From: Xanthomonas hortorum pv. cynarae
GTDB lineage: Bacteria > Pseudomonadota > Gammaproteobacteria > Xanthomonadales > Xanthomonadaceae
Assembly: GCF_002939985.1 (NCBI RefSeq)
Contig: NZ_MDFM01000022.1
Span: 1 to 64,000 of the forward strand
Direction: 5' to 3'
Length of the DNA: 64,000 nt
Shown one piece after another: positions 17,391 through 26,991 of the stretch. Position 1 is the first letter of the stretch; each line of letters begins with the position of its first letter. Made by a program: the position numbers and the translations under genes. The notes under the pieces are model-generated. The model made no database searches, was not told the origin of the DNA, and saw nothing but the letters and a program-made list of their open reading frames with translations.

Positions 17391-18956
17391 ATGCACACCA
17401 TTCTTACAGGCAGTGAGCGACACACCGCACCGTCCGACGTCGAGGCTGGGCCGACGCCGGTGGACGAACGGCTGCGCGTGCTATTAACGGTGCGCATGCC
17501 TGCATTGAATGCCGCTGCCGCAATGCTGCTGCAACTGCAGGCGAACACTGCACCACTAGCGTTTTCACGCGAGGAATTCAGCCAACGCTTCGCTGCCAGC
17601 GAAGCGGATCTGCGGGCGGTTGCGCACTTCGCCGCCAGCTATGGATTGACGGTGGAACGCGCGCATGCTGACAGCGGCAACGTGATCCTGGAAGGAACTG
17701 TGCAGCAATGCGAGGCGGCGTTTCAGGTCAGCCTGCGCGAGTATGTGCAAGGTGCGCTGCGGTACCGCGGCCGCACCGGGCCGGTGTCGATTCCGCAAGC
17801 ACTCGATGGCATCGTCACCGCAGTGCTCGGGCTGGATGCGCGTCCGCAGGCGCAGACATTGCCGAGCGCACTCACGCCATCTGCAGCTGCAGCACCACCA
17901 ACGCCTTCGCCAACTGCAGCCAGCGCGGGCCCGGTGACGCAGTACACGCCGCCGCAGCTGGCGCAGCTCTATGGCTTCCCCGAACACGACGGGCGCGGGC
18001 AGTGCATCGGCATCATCGTGCTCGGCGGCGGTTATTCACGCGAACAGATGGCCGCCTACTTCGCGCAATTGAAGCTGCCGCTGCCAGCCATGGTGGATGT
18101 GCTGCTGCCCGGTGCGGAAAACCGGCTGAGCACAGGCAGCAAAAATGCCGATGTCGAAGCGCAGATGGATCTGCAGATTGCCGGAGCGATCGCGCCGGGC
18201 GCCAAGCTGGCGGTGTATTTCGCGCCCAACACCGACAACGGATTTCTGGAAGCGATCAACGCCGCCATCCACGACACCGAGCACTCCCCGGGCGTGATCG
18301 CCATCAGCTGGGGCTTCACCGAAGCGCAGTGGACCCCGCAATCGCGTCAAGCCTACGACTGTGCGTTTCAAGCCGCCGCATTGTTGGGCATCACCGTCTG
18401 CATCGCCGCTGGCGACGATGGCGCCAGCGACGGACAACCGGGTTTGAACGTCTGCTTCCCGGCATCCAGCCCGTTCGTACTCGCTTGCGGTGGCACGCGT
18501 CTCAACGTCACTGCGGAGACCGCCAACGAACAGGCGTGGTCGCAAGGTGGCGGCGGGCAGAGCAAATTCTTCGCGCGCCCGGCCTGGCAGAAGAGCCTGC
18601 TGTTGACCGATGAACAGCATCGCTCCCAGCAACTGCGCATGCGTGGGGTGCCCGATGTCGCCGCCAATGCCGATGCGCAGACCGGCTACTACCTGCATAT
18701 CAACGGACAACCGGCGGTGATGGGTGGCACCAGCGCCGCCGCACCCTTGTGGGCAGCATTGCTGGCGCGCATCTACGCGGTCAACCACGACCAGCCCAGC
18801 TTTGTGGTGCCGCGCCTGTACGGCCAACCCGATGCCTTCCGCGATATCGTCGATGGCGATAACGGCGGCTTCCGTGCGTCGGCCGGATGGGATGCCAACA
18901 CCGGGCTCGGCGTCCCCGACGGCGCGCGCTTGACTACATTGCTCAAGCACGCGTGA
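17391..18956 (+). CDS. S53 family serine-carboxyl peptidase (sedolisin/kumamolisin type)
   Basis: 521-residue acid endopeptidase precursor. The ATG at 17391 has AAGGAG 11 bases upstream. Earlier in-frame readings would translate the 7-bp tandem array and are rejected. Residues ~25-150 form the inhibitory pro-domain (FSREEFSQRF, LEGTVQQCEAAF). An Ala/Pro/Thr linker (~155-180) precedes the catalytic domain. The S53 triad is visible as E256 and D260 (NADVEAQMDLQIAGAIAPGA), D342 (AAGDDGASDG) and S448 (GGTSAAAPLW), and the C-terminal calcium-site region is present (DIVDGDNGG…GWD…GLG). As in kumamolisin there is no obvious Sec signal, so the export route is unclear. Likely role: digestion of host proteins at acidic apoplastic pH, next to the wall-glycoprotein glycosidases. 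Confidence 0.93.
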   Translation: MHTILTGSERHTAPSDVEAGPTPVDERLRVLLTVRMPALNAAAAMLLQLQANTAPLAFSREEFSQRFAASEADLRAVAHFAASYGLTVERAHADSGNVILEGTVQQCEAAFQVSLREYVQGALRYRGRTGPVSIPQALDGIVTAVLGLDARPQAQTLPSALTPSAAAAPPTPSPTAASAGPVTQYTPPQLAQLYGFPEHDGRGQCIGIIVLGGGYSREQMAAYFAQLKLPLPAMVDVLLPGAENRLSTGSKNADVEAQMDLQIAGAIAPGAKLAVYFAPNTDNGFLEAINAAIHDTEHSPGVIAISWGFTEAQWTPQSRQAYDCAFQAAALLGITVCIAAGDDGASDGQPGLNVCFPASSPFVLACGGTRLNVTAETANEQAWSQGGGGQSKFFARPAWQKSLLLTDEQHRSQQLRMRGVPDVAANADAQTGYYLHINGQPAVMGGTSAAAPLWAALLARIYAVNHDQPSFVVPRLYGQPDAFRDIVDGDNGGFRASAGWDANTGLGVPDGARLTTLLKHA

Positions 18957-19147
18957 TGCCGGCTGCACAGGTTGGTGGAGTGCCATAGCGACCACGGCGC
19001 AGGGCTGCTTGTGACCACCCCTGCCATTTGGCCAAGTGACCTTTCGGCCACGCTGCTGCGCGCGGCGCCAGCCACACTTGCTGCACGAACGCCGGCTGCT
19101 CGAAAGCGATGCGGCCGCGTAGCCAGACCAGACCAACAAGGAATGTC

Positions 19148-20314
19148 ATGCAGGCACGCGTCTTTCCCCTCTCGCATATTGCCCGCGCGGCAGCACCTGT
19201 CTTAGATGCCAGCGCCGCATCGGCCAAAGTCTCCAAACAGTCAGCGCGTTACTGGCTGTGGCTGGCCTTGATCGCGCCCTGTATCGCGCACGCGCAGGTC
19301 GATCTGTCGCAGCTGGATGCCGAGATGGCCGCACCACGCACCCAGGTGCTGGTCCTCGGCAGCGTGCACTTGTCGCAGTTGCCCAAGGGCAGCGACATCG
19401 GTGCGGCGCGCTTGCAACCGTTGATGGACCGGTTGGCCGCCTATAAGCCGACCATCATCACCGTAGAGAATCTTTCGGGAGAAACCTGCGATCTGATGCG
19501 ACGCCATCGCGCAGTCTATTTGCCCGAAGACAGTGCGACCTATTGCCCCGACACCAGCGACGCGGCACGTGCCACCGGGCTGGACGTTCCCACCGCGCTA
19601 GGCCAGGTACGCGCAGCGCTCGGCACCTTGCCGAGCGCGCCCACACCGGCACAGCGTCGACACCTGGCCGCGCTGTTTCTGGCCTCCGGCGATCCGTCGT
19701 CTGCACTGGTGCAATGGTTGCAGCTTGCGCAGGCCGAACAGCGCAGCGGCGATGGCCTGGATGCGGCGTTGGTGACGCGACTGCGCGCCATGGAAACGCG
19801 CCCGAACGAGAGCGACCAGATCGCGGCGCGACTGGCCGCACGGCTCGGCTTGCAGCGCGTCTACCCGGCCGACGATCACACCGGCGACAACGTGGACCTG
19901 GGCGACCCTGTCGCGTACGGCAAGGCCATCCAGGCGGCGTGGGACAAGGCCGCACCGCGTGCCAACGCCATGCGTGAGCGCGAAGACCAACTGGCCAGCG
20001 AAGGCAAATTGCTCGAGCTCTATCGCGCGATCAACCTGCCGGCCAGCCAGCAGTTGGCCATCGCAGTGGATTTTCGCGCGGCATTGAGCGAGGGCTCGCC
20101 ACAACGCTACGGCTACCGCTACATGTCCGGCTGGGAAATCCGCAACATGCGCATGGTCTCGAACGTGCGCGCCAGTTTTGCCGAACAACCCGGCGCGCGC
20201 GTGCTGGCAGTGGTCGGCGCCATGCACAAGCCCTGGTTCGACAACTGGCTAGCACAACTGCAGGGCGTGGATATCGTCGATGCGGCGCAGGTATTAGGCA
20301 CTGAAGGGCAGTGA
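19148..20314 (+). CDS. DUF5694-type exported protein (TraB-like fold)
   Basis: 388 residues. The ATG at 19148 has AAGGAA six bases upstream. A signal or anchor segment (ARYWLWLALIAPCIAHA) follows a ~35-residue polar N-terminus. The conserved family motif is the early LVLGSVHLSQLP (a G-S-x-H site comparable to the GTxH of TraB/PrgY proteins), with VENLSGETCDLMRRH shortly after and GARVLAVVGAMHKPWFD near the C-terminus. The biochemical function of DUF5694 is not known to me; a metal-dependent hydrolase has been proposed for related TraB folds. It stands alone between the S53 protease and a repeat-rich gap. Confidence 0.75.
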   Translation: MQARVFPLSHIARAAAPVLDASAASAKVSKQSARYWLWLALIAPCIAHAQVDLSQLDAEMAAPRTQVLVLGSVHLSQLPKGSDIGAARLQPLMDRLAAYKPTIITVENLSGETCDLMRRHRAVYLPEDSATYCPDTSDAARATGLDVPTALGQVRAALGTLPSAPTPAQRRHLAALFLASGDPSSALVQWLQLAQAEQRSGDGLDAALVTRLRAMETRPNESDQIAARLAARLGLQRVYPADDHTGDNVDLGDPVAYGKAIQAAWDKAAPRANAMREREDQLASEGKLLELYRAINLPASQQLAIAVDFRAALSEGSPQRYGYRYMSGWEIRNMRMVSNVRASFAEQPGARVLAVVGAMHKPWFDNWLAQLQGVDIVDAAQVLGTEGQ

Positions 20315-20344
20315 GTACAACGACTTCAGCATGACGCTCTAGGT

Positions 20345-20520
20345 CAAAAGCCTAGTCAGTCGAGGGCGCGGTGCCCTCACCGCTGGCGGGACGCGCCGCA
20401 AGTACGTCCGTGTAGGCTCGGTGGCGGCATCCATGCCGCCACACGGTCCCGCAATCGGTGAGAACACCGCACCAGAGAGTTCATTGGTTGCTTTCTTGCA
20501 AGCAGAGTTAATAGGTTGCT
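20345..20520. repeat. structured intergenic repeat, copy A (GGTGCCCTCACCG-arm type)
   Basis: Core at 20366-20472 is an imperfect long palindrome. The outer arms GCGGTGCCCTCACCG and CGGTGAGAACACCGC pair, an inner GGCGGCATCCATGCCGCC hairpin follows, and a conserved CCGCAAGTACGTCC segment lies between. Flanking homology to copy D (43195-43370) extends the element to roughly 175 bases. It is inverted relative to copy D. Confidence 0.85.
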
Positions 20521-20596
20521 TTCTTACAAACTTGGCCGTTGATCTGCTTGCGTTGGAAGGATGACAAAACGCGCCGTTATCCGAACGCGGGCGTCA

Positions 20597-20757
20597 TGCC
20601 TTGCTTGCACCATGCACACCGACACTCTCGACTGGCCCTTGCCCGCCCACCGTCGCGGGACCTTACGCGGCATGGATGCCGCGTAAGAGCCTACATGGAC
20701 GTACTTGCGGCGTGTCCCGCGATGGTGGGCGGGCAAGGGCCCTGCAGCGAAGTGGCA
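20597..20757. repeat. structured intergenic repeat, copy B (CCCTTGCCCGCCCACC-arm type)
   Basis: Core at 20636-20739. Outer arms CCCTTGCCCGCCCACC and GGTGGGCGGGCAAGGG are perfectly complementary. Inside are a GCGGGAC/GTCCCGC stem, the TTACGCGGCATGGATGCCG… hairpin and the conserved CCTACATGGACGTACTTGCG segment. Flanks (CACACCGAC…TCTC.ACTGG) are shared with copies C and E. Confidence 0.88.
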
Positions 20758-20834
20758 GACAAGTGTCGCCAAGCACGGCATCAAACGGACAGCCGTGCAT
20801 TAGATCGACAACGGCCGTCGTCCACTCCGAGCTC

Positions 20835-21131
20835 TCAGCTCAACACGTCCAACAAGCTACCCAGCATCTCGTCGGAGCGCCGTAGCGCAGTGGCGTTGGC
20901 CTGGAAATCGTTGCGTGCCGATAGCCCTTCGACCAGATCAGTGGCTGGCGCAGAAGGATCGGAGCTGGCATCGACCACGCTGGCCGCCACTCCACCATTG
21001 GCCTGCGTGCTGGCCGCAACGGCCTGACGCGGACTGCCGTCTACCGGCTGGCGTGCCATATTGCTGGCAGCCACCTGCTGACGCAGCACGGCAACCTGCA
21101 TTCCGGAACTGGCGATGGGACTGATGCTCAT
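20835..21131 (-). CDS. small flagellar rod/hook-like protein
   Basis: 98 residues; ATG at 21131 with GGAGCC upstream. The two ends match those of the FlgB/C/E/F/G axial-protein family: N-terminal SGMQVAVLRQQVAASNMA and C-terminal FQANATALRRSDEMLGSLLD. The central structural domain (well over 100 residues in FlgC) is replaced by a short Ala/Ser-rich linker with DLVEGLSARNDF. No flagellar genes adjoin it. It may be a minimal axial-type coiled-coil protein; a function in flagellar assembly is not shown. Confidence 0.7.
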   Translation of the reverse strand: MSISPIASSGMQVAVLRQQVAASNMARQPVDGSPRQAVAASTQANGGVAASVVDASSDPSAPATDLVEGLSARNDFQANATALRRSDEMLGSLLDVLS

Positions 21132-21363
21132 GGTGGCTCCGGTGCAGAAACTGAGAAAAAACCGATGATGTTTGTTTACCGACCAATCAGCACAATCGTT
21201 GCTGGCAAACGCGCTGTGCTGCTGTCGCTCTTACGCCATCCAAGCCGCGTGGCAAGCGTTCCTTACGTGAGGACAACCGGCGGACAGAAACTGCAATCCA
21301 CGTCTCCCACTCACCGACTCCGACCACACCCGCCACACGGCTGCGCAGTCGCCTCACGCACGC
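21132..21363. other. intergenic region, no gene seen
   Basis: About 230 bases between the upstream side of the rod-like gene and the 3' end of the GH35-like gene. It presumably carries the rod-like gene's promoter. No hairpin with a T-run is evident. Confidence 0.4.
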
Positions 21364-23004
21364 TCAATACGTGCCGACCCGCACACGCAGCACCACAGGC
21401 ACCTCGCCCGCCGCATCCACACGACCGAAGTTGAGCCCGTAGTCGGTCTGGTCACCGTTGAGCTGTCTTTCGACCTGCCAGCGACCGTCCACATACCGCC
21501 CCTGCTCCACCCGCAACAGCTGTCCATGACGGGTATCGGCCGCCTCGCGGAAAAATTCAATGCGCGCGGCCATGCCGGTGACCAGGAACTCCTCCGGCCC
21601 CAGCTGCGCCACCAGCAGCCGCCCTGCGTGGTCGTCGTTGCCCGGCAGGATCGCCGGCGCATCGCCCCACATTGGCGCACCGAACGACACTTTGGCCTCC
21701 CAGTCGCCGAAGCGCAGCGTGCGTTGCGGCGCGCCGGGCTGTTCGGCCACCGCCTGCAGCCGGCCGTCGAAGGCGGCCTGGGCGATCACGCGCTGCAGCG
21801 GCGCCAGCAGCTTGAAGTTGGCGGCGTGTGCAGCGATCGCGTCGCGGTTGGCCTGGCTGTCCTGGTTGCCATCCATGCCGAACACCGAGAAACCGATCCC
21901 GCCCTGCCCCAGCACATGGAACAGATACGGCGCGGTCGCCGCCTCGAAGCCGGTTTCCGACACCCAGGCCGGATTGTCCGGCCGCGCGTACTGGCCGATG
22001 ACCTTGGTGTATTCGGTGTAATCGTTGGTATAGATATCGGTGCCGATGAAGTCGATCGACGGCGTGGCAACACGCCACAGCGCGAACATGTTCACCGTCG
22101 CACCGCCGGACGGATAATCCAGGCCAGGATAGCGTTTGCCCTTGTAGCGCAACCAGGTGTTGACGTAGAGCGGCAGCGGGTAGGCGCGCTTGCCGGCGGC
22201 GGCCACTTGTTCGATGTACGCGGCGGTGGCATGCGCATTGAAAGCCTCGGCGGCTTCGGCACCGAACAGCTGCTGCCAGCTGCCCTGCGGTTTACCCAGC
22301 GCTTGCGCAATTGCGGCAGGCACGGGCTGCGCGAACGCCGCCTCGCCGGCCGGGCCATGATCGCGCACAGTGCCGATCGCACCAGGCTCGTTTTCCACCT
22401 GCACCAGGATCACCGTGTGGCGGTCGCCATCGACCTTGCGCAGGTGCTGCATCAACGCGGTGAACGCACGCGCATCGGCCTGTACGTTGGCGGCCACATG
22501 CGGAGAGAGAACATCCACCGGTTCGCCATTGGCATCGCGCATGCGCGGATAGGTGGCCTCGTCGCGCTTGATCCATTCGGGGACGTAATGCATCTGGCCG
22601 TTCTTCCAGCTGCCGAACCACAACAACGCCACACGCAGACCACGCTTGCGCGCGCCGGCAATCAAGGCATCCACATTGGCGGTATCGAAGCGGCCTGGCG
22701 ATGGCTCGAACTGCTCCCAATACACCGGCGCTTCCACCGTGTTGGCGTGCAGCGCGACCACCTCGTCCAGCGCCTTGGGCAGCACCGCCGGCCAGGCGCT
22801 GGAGTTGTGCAGCTGTGCGGCCAGCACGGTGTACGGCGCGCCATCGACGAACAGCGCATGGCGGCCGTTCTGGGTAACGAAGCGCGGCAGTTCTTCCGCG
22901 CTGGCCAGCAACGGCACACAACCAGTCAGCACAGCCAGCGACCACAGCATGGCTGCGATGCGGCTGCGCGGCCGCGGCATCTTCAGGGCAAGCAAACACA
23001 TCAT
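21364..23004 (-). CDS. GH35-like beta-galactosidase (DUF5597-type), secreted
   Basis: 546 residues from the ATG at 23004, which overlaps the S9 peptidase stop by four bases (ATGATG/TGA) and has GGAGGCG upstream. A signal peptide is present (IAAMLWSLAVLTGCVPLLASA); the LTGC could be a lipobox. The (beta/alpha)8 GH35 features are clear: LHANTVEAPVYWEQFEP near the N-terminus, the acid/base Glu in VQVENEPGAIG and the nucleophile Glu in WVSETGFEA. A C-terminal beta domain follows. The subgroup carries a DUF5597 tail and acts on beta-galactosides in plant polysaccharides or arabinogalactan-type chains. It is the last gene of a run devoted to hydroxyproline and peptide use, so galactosylated wall glycoprotein is a plausible target (inference). 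Confidence 0.85.
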   Translation of the reverse strand: MMCLLALKMPRPRSRIAAMLWSLAVLTGCVPLLASAEELPRFVTQNGRHALFVDGAPYTVLAAQLHNSSAWPAVLPKALDEVVALHANTVEAPVYWEQFEPSPGRFDTANVDALIAGARKRGLRVALLWFGSWKNGQMHYVPEWIKRDEATYPRMRDANGEPVDVLSPHVAANVQADARAFTALMQHLRKVDGDRHTVILVQVENEPGAIGTVRDHGPAGEAAFAQPVPAAIAQALGKPQGSWQQLFGAEAAEAFNAHATAAYIEQVAAAGKRAYPLPLYVNTWLRYKGKRYPGLDYPSGGATVNMFALWRVATPSIDFIGTDIYTNDYTEYTKVIGQYARPDNPAWVSETGFEAATAPYLFHVLGQGGIGFSVFGMDGNQDSQANRDAIAAHAANFKLLAPLQRVIAQAAFDGRLQAVAEQPGAPQRTLRFGDWEAKVSFGAPMWGDAPAILPGNDDHAGRLLVAQLGPEEFLVTGMAARIEFFREAADTRHGQLLRVEQGRYVDGRWQVERQLNGDQTDYGLNFGRVDAAGEVPVVLRVRVGTY

Positions 23005-25349
23005 CGCGCCTCCGACGTTAGTGAGTTCCAATGCGGTGTGAGTTCATGGCGCAGATGGCGCACGAAGAAGTCGTACTGGCGGCGCTGCACATAGTCGATC
23101 GGCCCGCTGGACCGGCCCACCGAATGCTCGCCGCCAGGCACGTTGAGCAGGTCGAAGTCCTTGCCGCTCTTGATCAACGCATCGACCACCTGCGCGGTGG
23201 AAGCCGGGTCCACATTGCTGTCCTGCTCGCCGACGATCAGCAGCAGATCGCCCTGCAGCTTGCCCGCATTGGCCACGCCCGAGGCCTGCGCATAGCTGGC
23301 ATCCACCGGCCAACTCATCCACTGCTCGTTCCAGCTGATCTTGTCCATGCGGTTGTCGTAGCAACCGGCAAATGCCACGCCCACCTTGTAGAAATCCGGG
23401 TGCCGCTCGAGCGCACCCAGCGTGCTCTGCCCGCCGGCCGACGCGCCATAGATGCCGACCCGGCCGATATCGTAGGACGGATCTTTTGCGGCCAACGCGC
23501 GATGCCAGGCAATGCGATCGGGAAAGCCGGAATCGCCGAGGTTTTTCCACGCGACATCGTGAAAGGCCTTGGAGCGATTGGCGGTGCCCATGCCGTCGAT
23601 CATCACCACGATAAAGCCCAGATCGGCCTGCGCCTGCATGCCGATCTGCTTGTCGCCACCGGAGTGATAGCCGAACGGCCAGAATGTCTTGGGCACAAAG
23701 GAGTCGTGCGGTCCGGCGTAGATGTTCTCGATCACCGGATATTTCTTGCTGGGATCGTAATCGCGCGGGCGCACCACCATGCCCCAGATGTCGGTGCGCC
23801 CATCGCGGCCCTTGGCCACGAAGGTCTCCGGCGCGCGCCAGCCGGCTGCCAGCAACGTGTCGATGTTGCCCTGCTCCACTTGCTGCAGCAGTCGACCATC
23901 GATGGCGTGCAGCTCCATCACCGGCGGCAGATCCGGCCGCGAGTAGACATCGACGTAATGCCGGCCGTCGTCTGCAATCGCCACATCGTGATCGGCGTCG
24001 GTGTGGGTCAGCCGGGTCAACTGGCGGCCGTCGAAATCAACGCTGTAGAGCTGCCGGTAGTACGGGTCCTTGCCGGCATCCATGCCGCTGGCAGTGAACC
24101 AGATGCGCCGCTGCGCGTCGTCCACGCGCAGTACATCGCGCACGATCCACGGCCCCTGGGTGATCTGCTCGATGATCGTGCTGTTGCGGCCGTCGTAAAG
24201 ATACAGATGTCGCCACCCGTCACGTTCGGAAATCCACAGAACCTCGTTGCCGTGTGCGTCAACATCGTGGCGAAAACTGCGGTCGGCGTAGACGAAGGTG
24301 GGTGCATCCTCGCCGACCGCTACATGTGCACGCCCGGTGGCGGCATCGACCGCGATCACGCGCATGCGCTGGAAGCCGCGCTGCACATACTCGAACGTCA
24401 CACTGCGGCCATCGGCACGCCATTGCAGCGGCGACAGCTGATAAGGCGTATTGAACAGCACCGTGTCGACATCGGCCCGCGTGCCATCCAGCGCAAACAA
24501 CACCGGCCGCTCCACATCCATCGCATCGCCGGGCTTGGGATACAGCTGGGTGTGCACGACCGGTTGACCGCCGCCCGCAGGCGCCGCTTCCACACGCGTG
24601 ACACGGCGAGCAAGCCCGGGACGCACGCGATACACCGCCAGCCGCTGCGAATCCGGCGACCAGGCGATGCTCTCCGGATCGAAATAATCCTCTGCACGAC
24701 CATCGGTGCTGAGCCGGGTCAGCTGCCCATCGGCAACGCGACGCAGGAGCAGATTCCAGCCATCGGCCAGCGCTTCCCAACGGCCATCGGGCGAACGACG
24801 TGGCGTGTTGTCGGCTGGCACTCCAGGGTCGCGCACCACACCGAAGCCGCGTGGACGTACCTGCGTACCGGCATCATCGCGTGCGCAGCGGTAGCTCGTC
24901 AGCGTGCAACGCCAGATCTCTTCGCCAAGCTCGAAGCGGATCGCAACGGCGTCACCCTCGCCGTCTTGTGCATACGTAAAGCGTTCGAACGGCAACTGCA
25001 GCGCCGTGTAGGTCTTACCGGTCGCCGCCTGCAATGCCTGCGCCACGCGCAGTTGATCGAAGGCCTGTTTTTTCTGCAGCGTGGCGACGTCCATGCTGAC
25101 AAAGGCGAATCCGCCAGGCACCGTCTTGCGATAATAAAACGCGCCGCTGTCCTTCCATTGCGCAGGCCACGCCACGTTCTCTGTCAGCGTGCTCCATTGT
25201 TCGCGCAAGCCCAGCGAGCGTTGGTAATCGGCAACGCTTGGCGCCGCCTGCGCAGCAGTCGATAGCACCACGATGCACGCAGCCAACCCATTCAAGCAGC
25301 CACGCAACCAGTGCGACACGCGCGCGTCACGGCGCAGCTCACTCGCCAT
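23001..25349 (-). CDS. S9 family dipeptidyl peptidase IV-like serine peptidase
   Basis: 782 residues, exported. The ATG at 25349 has a strong GGAGGAGGACG and lies 11 bases inside the end of the permease gene. A signal peptide precedes mature APSVADYQRSLGL. The N-terminal beta-propeller (~60-500) is the DPP IV N-domain (SPDGRWEAL, WSPDSQRLAVYRV). The C-terminal alpha/beta-hydrolase has nucleophile Ser in IGRVGIYGASAGGQSTLG, Asp in VGEQDSNVDPAS and His in GGEHSVGR. DPP IV enzymes remove Xaa-Pro or Xaa-Ala dipeptides, suited to Pro/Hyp-rich peptides. The nucleophile context ASAGG differs from the usual YSYGG. Downstream GH35 is coupled. Substrate preference is inferred. Confidence 0.9.
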   Translation of the reverse strand: MASELRRDARVSHWLRGCLNGLAACIVVLSTAAQAAPSVADYQRSLGLREQWSTLTENVAWPAQWKDSGAFYYRKTVPGGFAFVSMDVATLQKKQAFDQLRVAQALQAATGKTYTALQLPFERFTYAQDGEGDAVAIRFELGEEIWRCTLTSYRCARDDAGTQVRPRGFGVVRDPGVPADNTPRRSPDGRWEALADGWNLLLRRVADGQLTRLSTDGRAEDYFDPESIAWSPDSQRLAVYRVRPGLARRVTRVEAAPAGGGQPVVHTQLYPKPGDAMDVERPVLFALDGTRADVDTVLFNTPYQLSPLQWRADGRSVTFEYVQRGFQRMRVIAVDAATGRAHVAVGEDAPTFVYADRSFRHDVDAHGNEVLWISERDGWRHLYLYDGRNSTIIEQITQGPWIVRDVLRVDDAQRRIWFTASGMDAGKDPYYRQLYSVDFDGRQLTRLTHTDADHDVAIADDGRHYVDVYSRPDLPPVMELHAIDGRLLQQVEQGNIDTLLAAGWRAPETFVAKGRDGRTDIWGMVVRPRDYDPSKKYPVIENIYAGPHDSFVPKTFWPFGYHSGGDKQIGMQAQADLGFIVVMIDGMGTANRSKAFHDVAWKNLGDSGFPDRIAWHRALAAKDPSYDIGRVGIYGASAGGQSTLGALERHPDFYKVGVAFAGCYDNRMDKISWNEQWMSWPVDASYAQASGVANAGKLQGDLLLIVGEQDSNVDPASTAQVVDALIKSGKDFDLLNVPGGEHSVGRSSGPIDYVQRRQYDFFVRHLRHELTPHWNSLTSEAR

Positions 25350-26925
25350 CGTCCTCCTCCAAGGCCAGCTCATCGCTACGCAAACCACTCCGCGCGCCCC
25401 AGTGGTAAATGAAGAATGCAATCACTGCCACGCTCAAGGTATCGAACGGATGCGCGATCCAGCCATGGCCACCGAACGTACCGGCCCACGACACCGCCAT
25501 CACCAGCATGAAGAACACGATCAACCACAGCGATGCACGCACCTGCCGCAGCAAGCGTGCACGGCCCTCGCGTGAGGGCAAGCGATACAGCACGTACAGC
25601 ACGAACGCGAGCACCTGCAGACCGAGCAACCACGACAAGGTGGGCCAGGTGGACCAGTAGATGATCAAGGCCGCGACAATGAACGACAACGGCCCCAGCA
25701 CCGCAAAACCACGCACCCGGAACGGCCGCGGCAGGTCCGGCGCGCTGCGGCGCAACGCGGCCACGGTGACCGGCGCCACTGTATAGCTCAGCACCAGCGC
25801 GGCCGAGACCACGCCGATCAAGGTCTCCCACGAGGGAAACGGCAACGTCCAGAAGATCGACAGACCCAGGCTCAACCACAACGCTGGTCGCGGAATGCCC
25901 GATTGCGGATCCACCCGCGTCAGCACCGGCAAGAACCCGCCGCTACGCGCCCAGCCGTACACCACGCGCGGGGTGGCATTCATGTAGATATTGCCGGTGC
26001 CGCTGGGCGACACCATCGCATCGCAGATCACCAACGCAGCCAACCACGCCATGCCCAGGGCCAGCGCGATGTCGTGATACGGCAGTGCAAACACCTTGTC
26101 GATACCGCTCCACCCCGGCGCCAATTGCGCAGCCGGAATGCTGCCCAGAAACGCCAGCTGCAACAGCACGTAGATCACCGTGGACAGCGCTACCGACAGG
26201 ATCAACGCGATCGGAATATTGCGCTGCGGGTCGCGCACCTCGCTGGCCACCGACACGATCGGCGTCAAGCCCAGGTAGGCGAAGATGATGCCGCCAGCCG
26301 AGATCGCCGCTTCCACCCCGGCCATGCCCGAAGGCGCAAACCCGTGCACAGTCAGGTTGCCCGGATTGAAGTGCTTCATCAGCAGCACGATCACCAGGAT
26401 CGGCACCAGAAACTTGAACACGCTGACGATGTTGTTGGCCAACGCAAAGGTCTTGACGCTGAAATAGTTGAGCAGGAAAAACAGCAGCAGCAAAGCCAGC
26501 TGTACCAACCAACCCCAGATGCTTGGGTGCGAGCCGTTGGCCTGATTGAGCACTGGAAACCACGCCGCCGCATATTGGCGCGCAGCTTCCACTTCGATCG
26601 CGATCAAACTGGAAAACGCGATCAAGGTGATGAAGCCGGTCAACGAACCGAGCAAGGCGCCATGCGAATACTCCGGGTAGCGCACCACCCCGCCGGCACG
26701 CGGTAATGCCGCGCCTAGTTCGCAATACACCAGCCCCAGCAGCAGCACTGCGGTGCCACCGAGTATCCACGACAGGATGCCGGCCGGCCCGGCGATGGAA
26801 GAGACATGGCTGGCCGAAAACAGCCAGCCCGACCCGAAGATCGAACCCAGCCCGATAAAGGTCAGGTCGGTCAGGCTGAGTCGCTTGTGGAACTTGCCTT
26901 GCGTGGTTGCACCGTGTGTGGTCAT
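25339..26925 (-). CDS. APC-family amino acid permease
   Basis: 528-residue inner-membrane transporter with about twelve hydrophobic spans and the APC N-terminal signature LSLTDLTFIGLGSIFGSGWLF in TM1. Further family-like segments are GGIIFAYLGLTPIVSVASEV and the loop EVRDPQRNIPIA, both typical of the amino acid-polyamine-organocation superfamily. The tail is acidic (ELALEEDDGE). The ATG at 26925 follows GGGGCGACGA. It overlaps the S9 peptidase gene and is separated from the DUF885 gene by only 66 bases. Within a hydroxyproline catabolic run it is the obvious candidate to import hydroxyproline, proline or short products, but the substrate cannot be read from sequence. Confidence 0.88.
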   Translation of the reverse strand: MTTHGATTQGKFHKRLSLTDLTFIGLGSIFGSGWLFSASHVSSIAGPAGILSWILGGTAVLLLGLVYCELGAALPRAGGVVRYPEYSHGALLGSLTGFITLIAFSSLIAIEVEAARQYAAAWFPVLNQANGSHPSIWGWLVQLALLLLFFLLNYFSVKTFALANNIVSVFKFLVPILVIVLLMKHFNPGNLTVHGFAPSGMAGVEAAISAGGIIFAYLGLTPIVSVASEVRDPQRNIPIALILSVALSTVIYVLLQLAFLGSIPAAQLAPGWSGIDKVFALPYHDIALALGMAWLAALVICDAMVSPSGTGNIYMNATPRVVYGWARSGGFLPVLTRVDPQSGIPRPALWLSLGLSIFWTLPFPSWETLIGVVSAALVLSYTVAPVTVAALRRSAPDLPRPFRVRGFAVLGPLSFIVAALIIYWSTWPTLSWLLGLQVLAFVLYVLYRLPSREGRARLLRQVRASLWLIVFFMLVMAVSWAGTFGGHGWIAHPFDTLSVAVIAFFIYHWGARSGLRSDELALEEDDGE

Positions 26926-26991
26926 TCGTCGCCCCGAAGAGTGGAAAGCGCGGTTGCTGTTGCGAAAAAACGTCAGCCGGTTTTGCGTGGA

